Source of the DNA: Augochlora pura
Taxonomy: Eukaryota; Arthropoda; Insecta; Hymenoptera; Halictidae
Assembly (NCBI RefSeq): GCF_028453695.1
Contig: NC_135776.1
Span: 7,944,663 to 8,008,662 of the forward strand
Direction of reading: 5' to 3'
DNA: 64,000 bases
Shown piece by piece: positions 50,030 to 60,124 of this stretch. The notes below the pieces were generated by a model. The model had not been told where the DNA came from. It worked only from the letters and a program-made list of their open reading frames with translations, and made no database searches. Every line of letters starts with the position of its first letter. The first letter of the stretch is position 1. The position numbers and the translations under genes were made by a program.

Positions 50030-50330
50030 AATATTATTATTTCTAGTTTCTATTATTTCTATTTTCTATTATTTCTAATATTCCTATTTCTATTTTTTAT
50101 CATTTTTAATATAGTAATATTATTATCCTTATTTAATATTATTTCTGACAGAGAAATATTGCTATTTCCATTTTTTATTATTTCTAATATAGTAATATTA
50201 GGATCCCTATCTTTTATTATTACTAATATAGTAAAATTAGTATCCCTATTTTTTATTATTTCTAATGTGGGAATATTGCTACATCCATTTTTTACTATTT
50301 CTATTTCTTGTTATCCATTTTAACAAATTG
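50030..50330 (+). repeat. ~60-bp T-rich tandem repeat
   Basis: TTTTTTATTATTTCTAATAT followed by AGTAATATTA and CCCTA recurs about five times. The resulting Ile/Phe-rich frame is a repeat artefact. Confidence 0.85.
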
Positions 50331-51275
50331 AAAATAGAATATTATAGTATAACATACCACTAATAATAATATTAATAATAAGATCTAGAATTAATAATAA
50401 GACAGTACTATTTATCACTTACTTCATTCTTCTACTATTATACATACTATCATTATTGCTATTATTATCATATTAACACTAATTAAGAAAAAGTCCAATA
50501 TTTACACAAGGCGCTTGTGCACGTTCAACGTCTACCCCTTGCTCCCCAACTCTTTCCGTGCTCTTTTATACGGTCTTCTTCGAGTTGTTTTATTCATTCT
50601 CACCCATCTCATTTACTTCTGTGCAATTTTTTTTACAACGGGTCTTGTTTACTTTGTTCTTTCATCGTTCTTTTTTCTTTTTCTTTTAAACAGAGCTTCT
50701 ACTTCTTTCATTTCTCAACACGTTCTATTTTCTCGGATTTTTCAACGCGTTCTATTTTCTCAAAGTTTTATGACGCGCGTTCTGCGTATTTTTGATACAA
50801 TTTTCAATACCTTTTATTCGTCTTTACGTAGGCTTTTAACACGATTTTTATCTATTTCTCCGCGGATTTACAACGAGCATTTTATTTATTTCCACGTGGA
50901 TAATTCGACGCGTTCCTGTTTCTTTAGATAGAGTTTTTCTGCAACGTTTCATTTATTTTTACGAAGTTCTTCTGGTAGGGTAAAGGTGCCCCATACGAGA
51001 CCCATTGTCTTTTCTAAACATAATTATCTATTAAAACAACATTAATGAAGTATTAAAATAATTTGAATAATATTTATTTAAAATCTGAATGTATTGAAAA
51101 TTTAAGCAGGATCAGCTACCAATAATTTTCCAAATAAAATTTTAAAAATATACATGTTTTGATAGCATTTTTTACGCTGATTTTGAAATACCTGCGACTA
51201 ATTAATATTTTTAACCAATATTTTCTAGTAGTAAACAAGTTATAATAAACTCGCCATTGTTTTTGTTTGTTACAG
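50331..51275. other. T-rich unique stretch before exon A
   Basis: 50515-50930 is T-rich with TTCTATTTTCTCGGATTTTT-like repeats and overlapping Phe/Ser-rich frames (92 and 138 codons) that do not look like TIMELESS. 50980-51275 is AT-rich. No upstream timeout exon recognised. Confidence 0.5.
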
Positions 51276-51335
51276 TCAAAGACGATCCTGTTACGCACAC
51301 TGAAAACGCGGAACACGGTTTCAATGACAATGAAG
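51276..51335 (+). CDS. timeout: timeout exon A (acidic linker)
   Basis: This 60-nt exon follows a T-rich acceptor (TTTGTTTGTTACAG) and ends at GAAG|GTAAAT. Two bases complete a codon from an unseen upstream exon; then it reads KDDPVTHTENAEHGFNDNE and leaves one base over. That base joins exon B cleanly. The frame is one of two open here, and is chosen because it continues the acid-rich stretch of exon B. It is short and poorly conserved, so it is the least certain exon. The upstream exon that must end in phase 1 was not found. Confidence 0.62.
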
Positions 51336-54300
51336 GTAAATTATAAAACAAGAGATCGTAAACAACAGAGTAATAATACCGGCGCGAATGAAATTTATTA
51401 AATAAATTGTGTGAAAAATATTATTTCAGAAGACGAGGAGGAAGACGAGGAGGAAGAAGCGGAGGAAAGAGTGGCGAGGGTTGAATCCGATTTCAATTTC
51501 TCTGATTTTATTCACAGGTAAGTCGGTGAACAATTTTATTGAAATAATTCATTTGTTAACCCTTTTACTGCCGAACAATGATACATCGTTGTTGGTTGTA
51601 TCTCTGAAACTGCCCTTTTCTAACAATATTCTTAATAAATAATACGCTTGATTTAATAATATTTATTCCGTTTTGAATGTTCTAATTATAAAGATTTTAC
51701 AATATTTTTATAATTTCTGTCCGTAACTCTACCAAGCTGTATTAAATAAATTTGATATATTTTACTCAGATATGCGCGACTCTTTTAGTCGGCACTTTAG
51801 AGTCAATATTTTATCTGCCATTGATTATTTATTCATTCACAAATTGTTCAATTAGATTTCGTGACTTCTTTTGAATATTGAATTAACTACGCTAGAATAT
51901 ATTAATACTTAGTAATATAATTATTTAGTAAAATATTAATACTGAGTACTATAATTACTTAGTAATATATTAATATTGAATAATATAATTACTTAGTAAT
52001 ATAATAATACTGAATAATATAATTACTCAGTAATATATTAATACCGAGTAATATTATTACTTAATAATATATTAATACTGAGTAATATTATTACTTAATA
52101 ATATATTAATACTACGTAATATAATTACTTAATAATAATCGCAGTCAGTACAATTGTTGTTATTGTAATCAAGAATCTTTCGGTCGTTGTATGTTCAAGA
52201 TTTGCAAACGTCAAAATTGTCAAAGCAATGTTAATTCTGCTGCGCCAATTCGATAAGAATACGGACGAAGTGAATCATTACGTTAACAAGATGCTGCATC
52301 GGATCGCGTGGGAATGCAAAATGCCTGCAATGATGTTCCAGGCGTCCATGTTCAGAGTTTTCCAAAGAATTCTCGAATCAAAGCGTCCTGCTCACAAGGT
52401 AATACTACACAATTCAATTTATTAATTGTCTTAGTTATTTTTAAATAGTTCTTTTACTTTAGAGTCGTCTTTTTCAGGGTAGTTTCCTTGTCTAAAATTA
52501 TTTATAAACAATTTTCTGAATTTAGAGCTATTTCTAAACAATTTAATTTCTTCCATTTTATGTTTTCCACTTTCGGGTTATTTATAAAGATTTTTATTAA
52601 CGTGGGTAAATTTTAAACAATTCTTTAAATTTCCGGTGGTTTATAAACAGTTTTTCTTATCAAGGGTTAATTGTAAACAGTTTTTTAAATTTCGAGTTGT
52701 AAATAGTTTTTCTCGATTAAGGGTTATTTGTAAACAATATTTCCGATTATAGGTTATTGTTATATAATATTTTCAATTTAGAGCTGTTTTGGAAAGATTT
52801 TTTTAGGATTATTTTAAAAACTATTCGAAAAGTTCTATGCTGCAGGCATTTAATACTAATGTTAAGTAATGTTTATAGTAATATTTCAACCAATTTTATT
52901 AAAACGATAAACAAAGTGCATATAAACATAGGTTCTCCAAAACATAAACATAAATCCCTAATATAAACATAATTATAAACATAAATCTCTAAAAATCTCT
53001 AAAAAAAGTTTCCTTGAATAAATTAGTTTACCTGTCATAATATTTGCTATCCTAAACTTACCAATGTTCCCCCCTTTTCTTCTACCATAAGCGAGATACT
53101 TTAGACGCTCAAGTTAGGGCGAGAAACACGCCATACAAGTCACTAATACAACATTCATATTCACGCCGTAAATTACGCAGCGACGCTTATTGCCAAAGGA
53201 CTGCTCATTCATTAACCCCTTGTCAAACTTTAACGAGTCAGACTCGTGACGAAGATTTTTAGTAATATCCTGTCAAATATAATTGTTATTCTGATTAAGT
53301 GGTCAAAACTGCCCGTAGAGGTTTTTCAATGAGTCATATACCGTTCGATAGCTGACCAATAAAAACTCATCTGTGCAAAATGTAAACTCTGTAACTTGTT
53401 CGTGAGGGTAATTACAGAGTAAATTAGATTCCGCGATTTTCCGGCATTTTTCCACCTTTAGCGGCTTTCTAAAATTTTGAAAAAAATGTGGCTTATTTTG
53501 GACATCAAGCTGCATGTTACAGAATTTTTTCAGATTTTTCCGTTGCAAGCTGTGATTATGAAAAATGAAAAACCAAAACAAAAATCGGAAAATTGAATAT
53601 TTCTCGAAAACTAAAACATGAACTATTTTTGTATTAATTCCCTGATAAGATACTATCACTGCTCGTGTACTTAATTTTTTTCAGATTTTTGCTCACCTGC
53701 AACATTGTCAAAAAAAAAAAATAAAAACCGAATATGTCGATGTTTTTTGCTCTCAGAAAGAAGCTGCTACTTTTCTAGTTTACCGCAAGTGGTAAACAAA
53801 CAATTTTTAACCTAGAAAATGCGAACGAAGCGAGCAAAAAAATTCTTCTAAGAAATTATTACAATCGAAAAGGTGCTTACCACGGTAACTATGAAGAAAA
53901 TGATACGGCGAGGGATTAAATTCGACCGCGCCGAAACAAATAAAACCCGAACGTTCCGCGCGCGAGAGCGACAGAAGCATAACCACCCATAGCTGTCGAA
54001 TAAATCATAGGGCAAGCGGTCGCATGATTCGATAAAGTGTCCGCCGTCACGTTCGGTCTAGACACTATCAACACTCCGGAAATGTTGATCTTCTCTCGCG
54101 CGCTCTGTGTACTCTGTTTTTCTATTAACTTCGGGGCTACTTTAGCGAGGAATTTACATTTCCGGGAGTCCGCTTAATGGCGGTCCTCCTCTTCTCTTCT
54201 CTTGCCCCGCAACCCCTTCTCTGAAAACCGTCGGTTCTACCTTGCAGGAACTTCAAAAGTTCGCCGTCTTCATAATCCGTCGTTTCATCGAAGTCGCGCA

Positions 54301-57300
54301 GAAGAACCGGAAGGCATACATGGAGCTGCTCTTCTGGAAGACCACTCGCGACGCTACGGAGGTCGTCGAGGGTTACAACGCGGAAACGGATAACAAGAAA
54401 GTTTCGCGCAGCCTCTGGACCGAGGCCCAAGAGGACGAGTTACGCACGCTCTTTATGGAACATCAGACTAACAAGTATTCCCAAGGTACGTTTCCCCGTG
54501 TTCAGCAAAATCCTATGATTTACGAGTCTTCTTCAGCGCGCCCGGCATCACGGATAATTTTCTTTGCCCGGGGAACGATGACTCGTGCTACTCCGCCGCC
54601 GCGTGCCTTTTCCGTCTGTCTTTAATACGAGAAAGGGGGTGTCAATTACCGTTCCACCCCCCTTCTGGTTACTGTGCCTTGCAGTAATTTTATTTTTATT
54701 TTTGAGAACGACGTTAAGTTATAGATATCGTGTCATTATAGATATTGTCATTGTTGATATTGTTGTTGTTGTCGGTGTCGTCACTGTTTCTGTTTTGTCG
54801 TTGTTGTTTATTAATAAAGTTCGATTTGCAATTTTTCAATCGTTTTATAACACGATAACTAACTTTTCAAATTTCTAATTATAATTTGACGTGCTTTCAG
54901 CTTGATCCTGTTAAACAATTTAAAAAATACGTTGCAAATAACGATGAGAAAAATACGACAACTATAATTTTTGATAGAAGAATTTAAACTATTATTTTGA
55001 TAAAACTCAAAGAAATCAATTATTAATATTGATTAATATTAAAATAAGGAAGGGAGTATATTATCGAGTAATATTAAAATAAAAAAGAGTTCGATAATTC
55101 TAACGTTAATATAATTATTATATCAATATTAAATAAATTCGCAAATTCCACACAAAATGAATACAATTTCGTTTAATATCATAGCATTTCTATTTTAGAA
55201 ATTATTAGAAATATAAATAGAAAATATCTTAGCATTTCTATTTTAAAAATTATCAGAAATATAAATAGAAGAGTTATTGCTACATCTTTTCCTTTTCGTA
55301 TAAAGGATACGTATTTCTTTCTTTCGTGTTCTTTCTGTAGTTCCACTATTTATGTAGGTCTCTGGGTAATTTCGAGTTGGAATTCGTAGTATTTTCGAAG
55401 TTATTGAGCAGTGGAGCGTGGACGGCGAGGTTTAAATGCTTTCGGAGATGGTTGGTGTTGCGTCCCCAAATATCGCAATTCCGTTTCGCTGGTTTACAAC
55501 CGTACACTGAGCAGCTAACGTGAAATGATTTAAGACCGTTCGTGGCAACCACCAATGACAACACCAGCCAACTCCCTAAAACATTCGAACACTTTTCAAC
55601 GGGGCAATAATTTTCTCAAAATTAAAAAGACTCTAATCGAATCGGCCAAAAAGACTCTATCGTTTATAGACTCTATCTACTATGTGAAAAATAAAAAGAC
55701 TGAGACTCCTAGTAAACAATAGAATCCTTTTTACCCAATTTGTTTTTTAATAAGACAATCTGCAAAACCATAAATCTCCTCAGAGACCCCCAATCTAATT
55801 ATTATTACTATAATTATGTACTAAAAGTACTTGAATTCCGAATTATCCAAATAAACGTATAAATTAATCGATGATACAACAACGTACATCATTTCGTTTT
55901 AACATTGTAAGATCACGCGCATAATTGATAATAAAAAAAGAACCGCAGTATAGAAAATACAATCGTTAGTGACCCCAGAAGGTGAATCTCGATGCGACCG
56001 TAAATGTTTAGAGAAAAATAATTACCAGCGAAATTTGCCTCCGCTGTAATTAAATTAAAACAGACGGTCAGCGTTTCGTTTGTTTCTTCGGGGTCCCCCC
56101 ATTAAAATTGAATACAAATACTTTGATAATGCTCCAATTAAAAAGTTTCCCCCCTCCTGTGTTGCTTCAATTTTACGGGAAACTCGAATTAATTAATTTC
56201 CTTCCATTTCCTCGATTACTATAAAATGATAAGCAAACAGTGTGTTATTTAGTTCTTTATTCGTTGCGTCCGACTCCTAGAACCGATTATTTCGACGAGA
56301 AATAAAATTTCTAAACGTGCAATAATCAATTCTCTTTTGTTCTTTTGATTATTATGAATGATGCATGAAAGGTGTGCTATTTAATGTTTTTATTCATTGC
56401 ATCAACTCTAAAAGCGATTATTTTATTGATAAATTAAATTTTTAACTATGCAAGAATTAATTCTCTTTAATTTCCTCAATTATTATGAATGACAAACGAA
56501 AGGTGTGTCATTTAATTGTTTTATTTTTTACAACGACTCTAAAACCGATTGTTTAAACGGCAAATAGAATTTTTGAATGTGCATTAATCATTTTTCTTCA
56601 ATTTCCTTGATTACTATAAACAATAAACAAAATACGTGTTATTTAAGGTTTTCATTCATTGCATCGACTCTAAAATCGACTATTTCCTTGATAAATCAAA
56701 TTTCCAAGTATACAATAATCAATTATTTTTCAACTCCACGCTTACTGAGTAATAAACAATGAATAATAAACAAAATATGTATTACTTATTTCTTTATTCA
56801 TTGCATCGACTCTAGAAACAACTGTTTCAACAAGAAATGAAATTTCTGAGATATCGAACAATCAATTCCGTAACGACCGATAATGAGATACGGATCGACG
56901 TTTAATTTGTTGTTGCTTGCCTCTCGGATAGGATCTCTCTCTCTCTCACTCTCTCTCTCTCTCTCTCTCTCTCTCGTCATTATTTGCAACCGAGAGAAAT
57001 CCTTAACATCACGTTGTTAGGTGTTGCGCCGAGAGTTGCGCGCCGATAATATTAGGTTACTGATAACAACGTCTTCATTTATCGGCTAACCGAATCACGT
57101 ACCCCCAGCGATGATCCAGTTAGCCCAACCCTTCCTTCGAATCAATTCACGGGCAATATTGATTGACTATAAATAGTACAAACACTATCAATCGCGCGCC
57201 ACCACCATCCGTTCGAATCCCCATTTACATTAATGGAGGAACAAATCGTTGAAATGCCAAGTTGCATTTTCAATTAACGACGGAACCATGTTGTTTTTTA

Positions 57301-57430
57301 TAAATAAACGTGTAAATTTATTGTCTGTTTAGATCTTATCAACTGGATATTGGAAAATATTAATCAAGAAAGAACGCGAAATGGTGTCATGAAGAAGCTG
57401 AAGGACATGTGCTTGATCGTCAACTCCAAG
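51276..57430 (+). CDS. timeout: timeout (Timeless-family, Tim2) gene, internal exons; partial at both ends
   Basis: Five exons at 51276-51335, 51430-51517, 52200-52398, 54248-54485 and 57333-57430 join in one frame with GT-AG introns of 94, 682, 1849 and 2847 bp. They give about 227 codons. The product resembles the middle of animal TIMELESS/TIMEOUT: acidic linker, helical block with NHYVNKMLHRIA, the ELLFWK segment, then a Myb-like helix starting SLWTEAQEDEL. The family works in the nucleus with Tipin at replication forks (fork protection, S-phase checkpoint, cohesion), with a debated clock role. Hymenoptera studied so far keep timeout but lack Drosophila-type timeless, which fits. The family is around 1200 residues long, so most of the protein lies outside this window. 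No N-terminal TIMELESS domain or stop-containing last exon was found. Identification rests on remembered family motifs, not a database search. Confidence 0.93.
51336..51429 (+). other. timeout intron A/B
   Basis: A short 94-bp intron, GTAAAT...TTTCAG, AT-rich. No element is seen in it. Confidence 0.62.
51430..51517 (+). CDS. timeout: timeout exon B (acidic run, start of conserved block)
   Basis: The exon is bounded by TTATTTCAG and GTAAGT, an ideal donor. It encodes the acidic run EDEEEDEEEEAEE, then ERVARVESDFNFSDFIHR, where the last Arg is completed by exon C. An acidic tract followed by an F-x-F-x-x-F/Y pattern and R-F-A is typical of the TIMELESS family just before its second conserved region. 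Introns on either side are 94 and 682 bp. The run of GAG/GAA codons makes it look like a simple repeat, but frame, splice sites and the continuation into exon C support coding. Confidence 0.86.
51556..51806. mobile_element. TTAA-flanked MITE-like element, family C (degenerate)
   Basis: The left tip is TTAACCCTTTTACTGCCGA and the right tip is TCGGCACTTTAGAGTCAA. The reverse complement of the right tip aligns with the left with a few mismatches, and the right TTAA has mutated to TCAA. The length of 251 bp matches other TTAA elements here. A small palindrome, CAATGATACATCGTTG, lies just inside the left end. It has no coding capacity. It is in the intron 38 bp after timeout exon B. Confidence 0.6.
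51890..52140. repeat. ~34-bp AT-rich tandem repeat
   Basis: About seven imperfect units built on TAATATATTAATACTGAGTA and AATATTATTACTTAA. It lies inside timeout intron B/C and ends about 60 bp before the exon C acceptor. Confidence 0.85.
52200..52398 (+). CDS. timeout: timeout exon C (conserved helical core)
   Basis: This 199-nt exon starts after TATGTTCAAG and ends at CACAAG|GTAATA. It begins with one base finishing Arg, then FANVKIVKAMLILLRQF, NHYVNKMLHRIAWECKM, FQASMFRVFQRILES and a Lys codon at phase 0. The pattern (paired helices, N-H-x(4)-K/R-M-L-H-R-I/L-A, then F-Q-x-S-M/V-F) is the strongly conserved region shared by vertebrate TIMELESS and insect TIMEOUT. The acceptor has a weak polypyrimidine stretch. 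Translation must begin in an earlier exon, since family members have several hundred residues before this point; the internal ATG at 52228 is not the start. Confidence 0.97.
52440..52800. repeat. ~45-bp tandem repeat in intron C/D
   Basis: Seven to eight diverged units based on GGGTTATTTGTAAACAGTTT followed by a T-rich stretch and TTTCGA/TTTAGA. Unit length varies from about 38 to 50 bp. No coding signal. Confidence 0.75.
53213..53919. mobile_element. Composite TTAA element, family D, with internal insertion
   Basis: The left end TTAACCCCTTGTCAAACTTT continues into a perfect palindrome ACGAGTCAGACTCGT. The right end closes with ATGATACGGCGAGGGATTAA. Both ends match the 244-bp copy at 61435-61678, but this copy is 707 bp. 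The extra ~530 bp (about 53300-53830) interrupts it and carries a 118-codon minus-strand open frame (53303-53659) that I do not recognise. The best reading is a non-autonomous element with another sequence inserted. Confidence 0.7.
54248..54485 (+). CDS. timeout: timeout exon D (ELLFWK segment and Myb-like helix)
   Basis: This 238-nt exon lies between CTTGCAG and CAAG|GTACGT. It reads ELQKFAVFIIRRFIEVAQKN, then YMELLFWKTTRDATEVVEGY, a short polar linker, and SLWTEAQEDELRTLF. The L-F-W-K motif followed by V-x-E-G-Y and W-T/S-x-E-x-E-x-E-L is diagnostic for Timeless C-terminal regions. The W-T segment starts a Myb/SANT-like fold that in human TIMELESS belongs to the DNA-binding region. The exon leaves one base, which exon E completes as Asp. 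It is markedly richer in C and G than the introns. The minus-strand reading frame across it is a shadow. Confidence 0.97.
55346..55564 (-). other. Unrecognised minus-strand open frame with Cys/His spacing
   Basis: 72 codons, antisense within timeout intron D/E. The protein contains SCSVYGCKPAKRNC followed by NHLRKHLNLAVH. Cys pairs followed by N-H-L-x-K-H-L...H loosely recall a BED or C2H2 finger such as those of hAT transposases. Base composition is less AT-rich than its surroundings. There is no supporting neighbouring frame. It may be a decayed transposon fragment or chance. Confidence 0.2.
56215..56865. repeat. ~132-bp tandem repeat, five diverged copies, in timeout intron
   Basis: The anchor motif CGACTCTAAAACCGATT recurs at about 56271, 56403, 56534, 56665 and 56807, spacing 131-142 bp. 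Each unit also carries an AAATAAAATTTCTAA-like segment, a CAATAATCAATTCTC-like segment, AATTTCCTNGATTA and an AAACAAAATACGTGTTATTT-like segment. No long open frame crosses the copies. Confidence 0.88.
56933..56976 (+). repeat. CT microsatellite
   Basis: A near-pure CT run with one CA interruption. Pyrimidines are on the + strand, in timeout intron D/E. Confidence 0.97.
57333..57430 (+). CDS. timeout: timeout exon E (Myb-like region continued)
   Basis: The exon follows TTGTCTGTTTAG and ends at TCCAAG|GTATGT. The split Asp codon from exon D is completed, then it reads LINWILENINQERTRNGVMK and KLKDMCLIVNSK, ending in phase 0. This matches the family pattern D-h-h-x-W-I/A-h-x-x-L/I-x(5)-R-T-R-x-x-h-h-K-K-L-K-x-h-x-L that follows the WTxEEE helix. 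The next exon should begin at phase 0 with a second Myb-like repeat. None could be recognised before the window ends, so the following intron exceeds 6.5 kb. Confidence 0.95.
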
Positions 57431-58529
57431 GTATGTACAATTTATTTATCTTGTATTTGTTGGTTTTGCACTGTTTCTTTTATTCATCATCTTTTATCAT
57501 ATTTATTTATACATTTCAAACGACGTATTCTTTCGACACATTATTAAAATTTCCTTAAAAAATACTGAAATAAACTCAAGAACATAATATTCTTAAAACA
57601 ATTATTTTCATTAAAATTTATAAAATTAATGACATACTTCCTCGAGATACAATAGTTCCCATCGTCACCATTGTCTATTATCCCTAACAAAAACTATTTA
57701 AGAAAACTAAATACAAGAATAATTTTAATAATAAATTCTGTTGCTTGATTAATTTGAGCGAATAATATTCGTCAGGCGTGCATTACGAATTTAATTAATA
57801 AAATTCCGGAATCCTGCTCGTCAAAGCTTGGCAAGATCAAAAGATAACGTGCCGACCCTCATCTTTCGAATTTTATTATTTCGAGCGAACGAAAAATTTC
57901 TATAAATATGTAAATACGTGTTAAATCTAAATATCTTTTTACGTTAACATACGTTTTAAATGATCGAAATCGGGATATTGGCGGAAGTTTTATTATTAAC
58001 ACTTCCCCCGGTTCAATGCTAAACGCGTTAATAAATAGAGCTAGTAATTAATATTTCGGTATTCCATGGAAATATTTGATTCACTTCGTGTCCCTGTTTC
58101 CAAACGTGATGGCGTCTAGCATATTTATTTGAATTAGCATGTGGAAGATGGCTGGAAATTGCGGAGTCTGGCAAGAATGCGCGACCTACGAAAATATAGC
58201 GACTATATCTGCTCAACATTATTCCCTAGTTGATCTATGCGGCGTCTGAAACTGACACACCCTGAGACTGTGTAATTCGCGAGTCTTCCAAGAGAGATAT
58301 GACTGTATTTATTAAATTTTCCTGTTTTTCTGGAACTGTAGTATATCAAAGCTGTTATAAATTATTTATAACCAGGAAACCGATAACGGCCTTTTCTTTT
58401 GCTTTCAACTGAACGTTGTTTAACCTTTCGCGATCGTATTAAGTTTATACGTAGGCGTTGGACTGGTCGGAATTCATTTTCGTTGAACGAACAAAAAGCA
58501 AGATGATTACCTTTTAACTAATAACCCTT
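57431..58529 (+). other. Start of timeout downstream intron
   Basis: Begins with the donor GTATGT after exon E. AT-rich; 57770-58000 slightly GC-richer. TTTAACCTTTCGCGATCGTA at about 58421 resembles a TTAA-element tip related to that near 37272. Confidence 0.6.
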
Positions 58530-59395
58530 TGACCTATCATTTTCACCAGAGTTAACTGCGCGAGTGCCCTTCTCGAATTTTTTATAAGATATTCAAACAA
58601 GACCAAATGCAAATAAATCTCAGTTCTACTTCGTCAATTTTTGCTGAAATTTTAATTGCTTGCTACACTTGAAAAATATAATTTATTTGAATGATTAATA
58701 ACTACAATATTTCTTTCATAGTCGTTCGGTTGAAAGTTTACAACCCTTAACTTTAGAAATGTTTATCTCCATTGTTAGAAAAGATATTCAAATAAAACTA
58801 AATGCAAATAGTAACTATACCTCAACTCTACTGGATTAATTTTTATTAAAATTTTAGATCGATTACTATACTTAGAAAATATAATTTTTCATTCGAAAAC
58901 CTTAGTAAATATTTCTTCGAAAGTCGTTAGATTGGAATTTTAAAATCCCTATATTTGCAAGTATTTTTCTCTAATATTAAACAAGATATTCGAATGAAAC
59001 CAAGAGTAAATAATAACTTCATGTTAGTACTGCTTTACAAATTTTTTAAATAATTTCAGGTCAATTACTATACCTGGAAAAAAATAATTTCGGCACCTAA
59101 CAACTATATCTTCGTAGATTAGTAAATTCTAATTTTACTACCCTTAACTTTGCCAGCGTCTCTTTCAATTACAATACAAGATATTTAATAAAAAAAACAT
59201 ATGCAAATGATAACTATATCTTAACTATACTATATCATATTTTTAAAAAAATTTTAGGTCACCTAGTAAACGTATGAAAAATATATTTCAATACTATTAT
59301 TTCGAAAATCACGAAGAATTAAAATTTACGATCCATAACTTCGCAAGATACACTCAAAGCTGTTTTTATATAAATATTTACAGAAAGAATGTACA
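58530..59395. repeat. ~195-bp tandem repeat, four to five diverged copies
   Basis: AAGATATTCAAA occurs at 58586, 58781, 58983, 59177 and, decayed, 59344 (spacing 195, 202, 194, 167). Each unit adds AAACCAAATGCAAATANTAA, ATTTTAGGTCGATTACTATA, CTTGAAAAATATAATTT and AGTCGTTAGATTGGAATTTT. No open frame crosses copies. Confidence 0.9.
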
Positions 59396-60124
59396 AAACA
59401 AGCATTCCGAAATTTTAGAAGTAATTGTAAAAAATAGTGCTTAAACAATATAAAAAAAGTCTCACACACGAAATATGTATCGACTCGAAATTTAAGAAGT
59501 GAAAGGAGTAGAATTTCATCTTTGTAATTGCCAATAATACGCAGGGGGGCCGTAATTAACTATTTCATTGACTCGTGCAAATATTTTCATGTGTACGCGA
59601 TAAAACTGGGTGATATAATATGTACATATGTAGATGTGCGCCGTAATTGGCTGATGCAATATGTAATGTGACGATGAAATACCTTTGTACATTCAGGCAG
59701 AGTCATATCTTACATTTTTTATTCCTTATTGCACACGTTTAATAAATATTTTGTATTCTGATAAACAAATTTTTTAATATGCTGCATAAACAAAAATTAC
59801 CGCACAAAGCGAATTTAAGCATATGCGAACTAAAAATAGAAATCAGGTATTAAAAAATCTAGCTTCTGAAATCCCATTTGATTTGTTCTCGAGATTAATT
59901 AACTTTATATTTATCATGTAAGACGTATTACATTTTATTCTTTTATTTAGTTTAGAATAAACAAATTTTGTCTTCACTGTATTTAGTTTCGCATTAAACA
60001 AGTATTTTTAGTCTTTTACGTGTTTATTTCCGAATAAACAAAACTGTTGTTTACTTTTTACCAAAAAATATTTCGTTTACTTTTTAATAAAACGTTTCGT
60101 TATTCTCTTTGTTCACTTTTTAAT
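59396..60124. other. AT-rich, nothing recognised
   Basis: AT-rich; short repeats AATAAACAAATTTTNT in 59740-60060. Confidence 0.5.

Larger units (their letters stand above)
51518..52199 (+). other. timeout intron B/C with TTAA element and AT tandem repeat
   Basis: A 682-bp intron starting GTAAGT. It holds a degenerate 251-bp TTAA element (51556-51806) and a ~34-bp AT-rich tandem repeat (about 51890-52140). Little unique sequence remains. Confidence 0.85.
52399..54247 (+). other. timeout intron C/D
   Basis: A 1849-bp intron. It contains a ~45-bp tandem repeat (52440-52800), AT-rich sequence with short AAACATAAA repeats near 52920-52990, a composite TTAA element (53213-53919), and a CpG-dense stretch (about 53930-54240) running up to exon D. 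Confidence 0.9.
54486..57332 (+). other. timeout intron D/E
   Basis: A 2847-bp intron. The first ~400 bp is moderately GC-rich with TTGTTGTTG-like runs near 54740-54810. 54900-55330 is AT-rich with short repeats of CATTTCTATTTTA. 55346-55564 holds a minus-strand open frame. 55600-56200 is AT-rich with nothing recognised. 56215-56865 is a ~132-bp tandem repeat, 56933-56976 a CT microsatellite, and 57000-57240 mixed unique sequence. Confidence 0.9.

Noticed and set aside
50515..50931. 138-codon + frame just upstream of exon A
   Set aside because: T-rich repetitive sequence gives Phe/Ser/Leu-rich translation with no similarity to TIMELESS; no acidic linker.
54137..54430. 97-codon minus-strand frame
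   Set aside because: Shadow of timeout exon D, whose + strand reading has clear family motifs and splice sites.
57150..57240. CGTTCGAATCCCC, like a tRNA T-loop
   Set aside because: No acceptor stem, D-arm or anticodon arm can be drawn upstream at the right distance.
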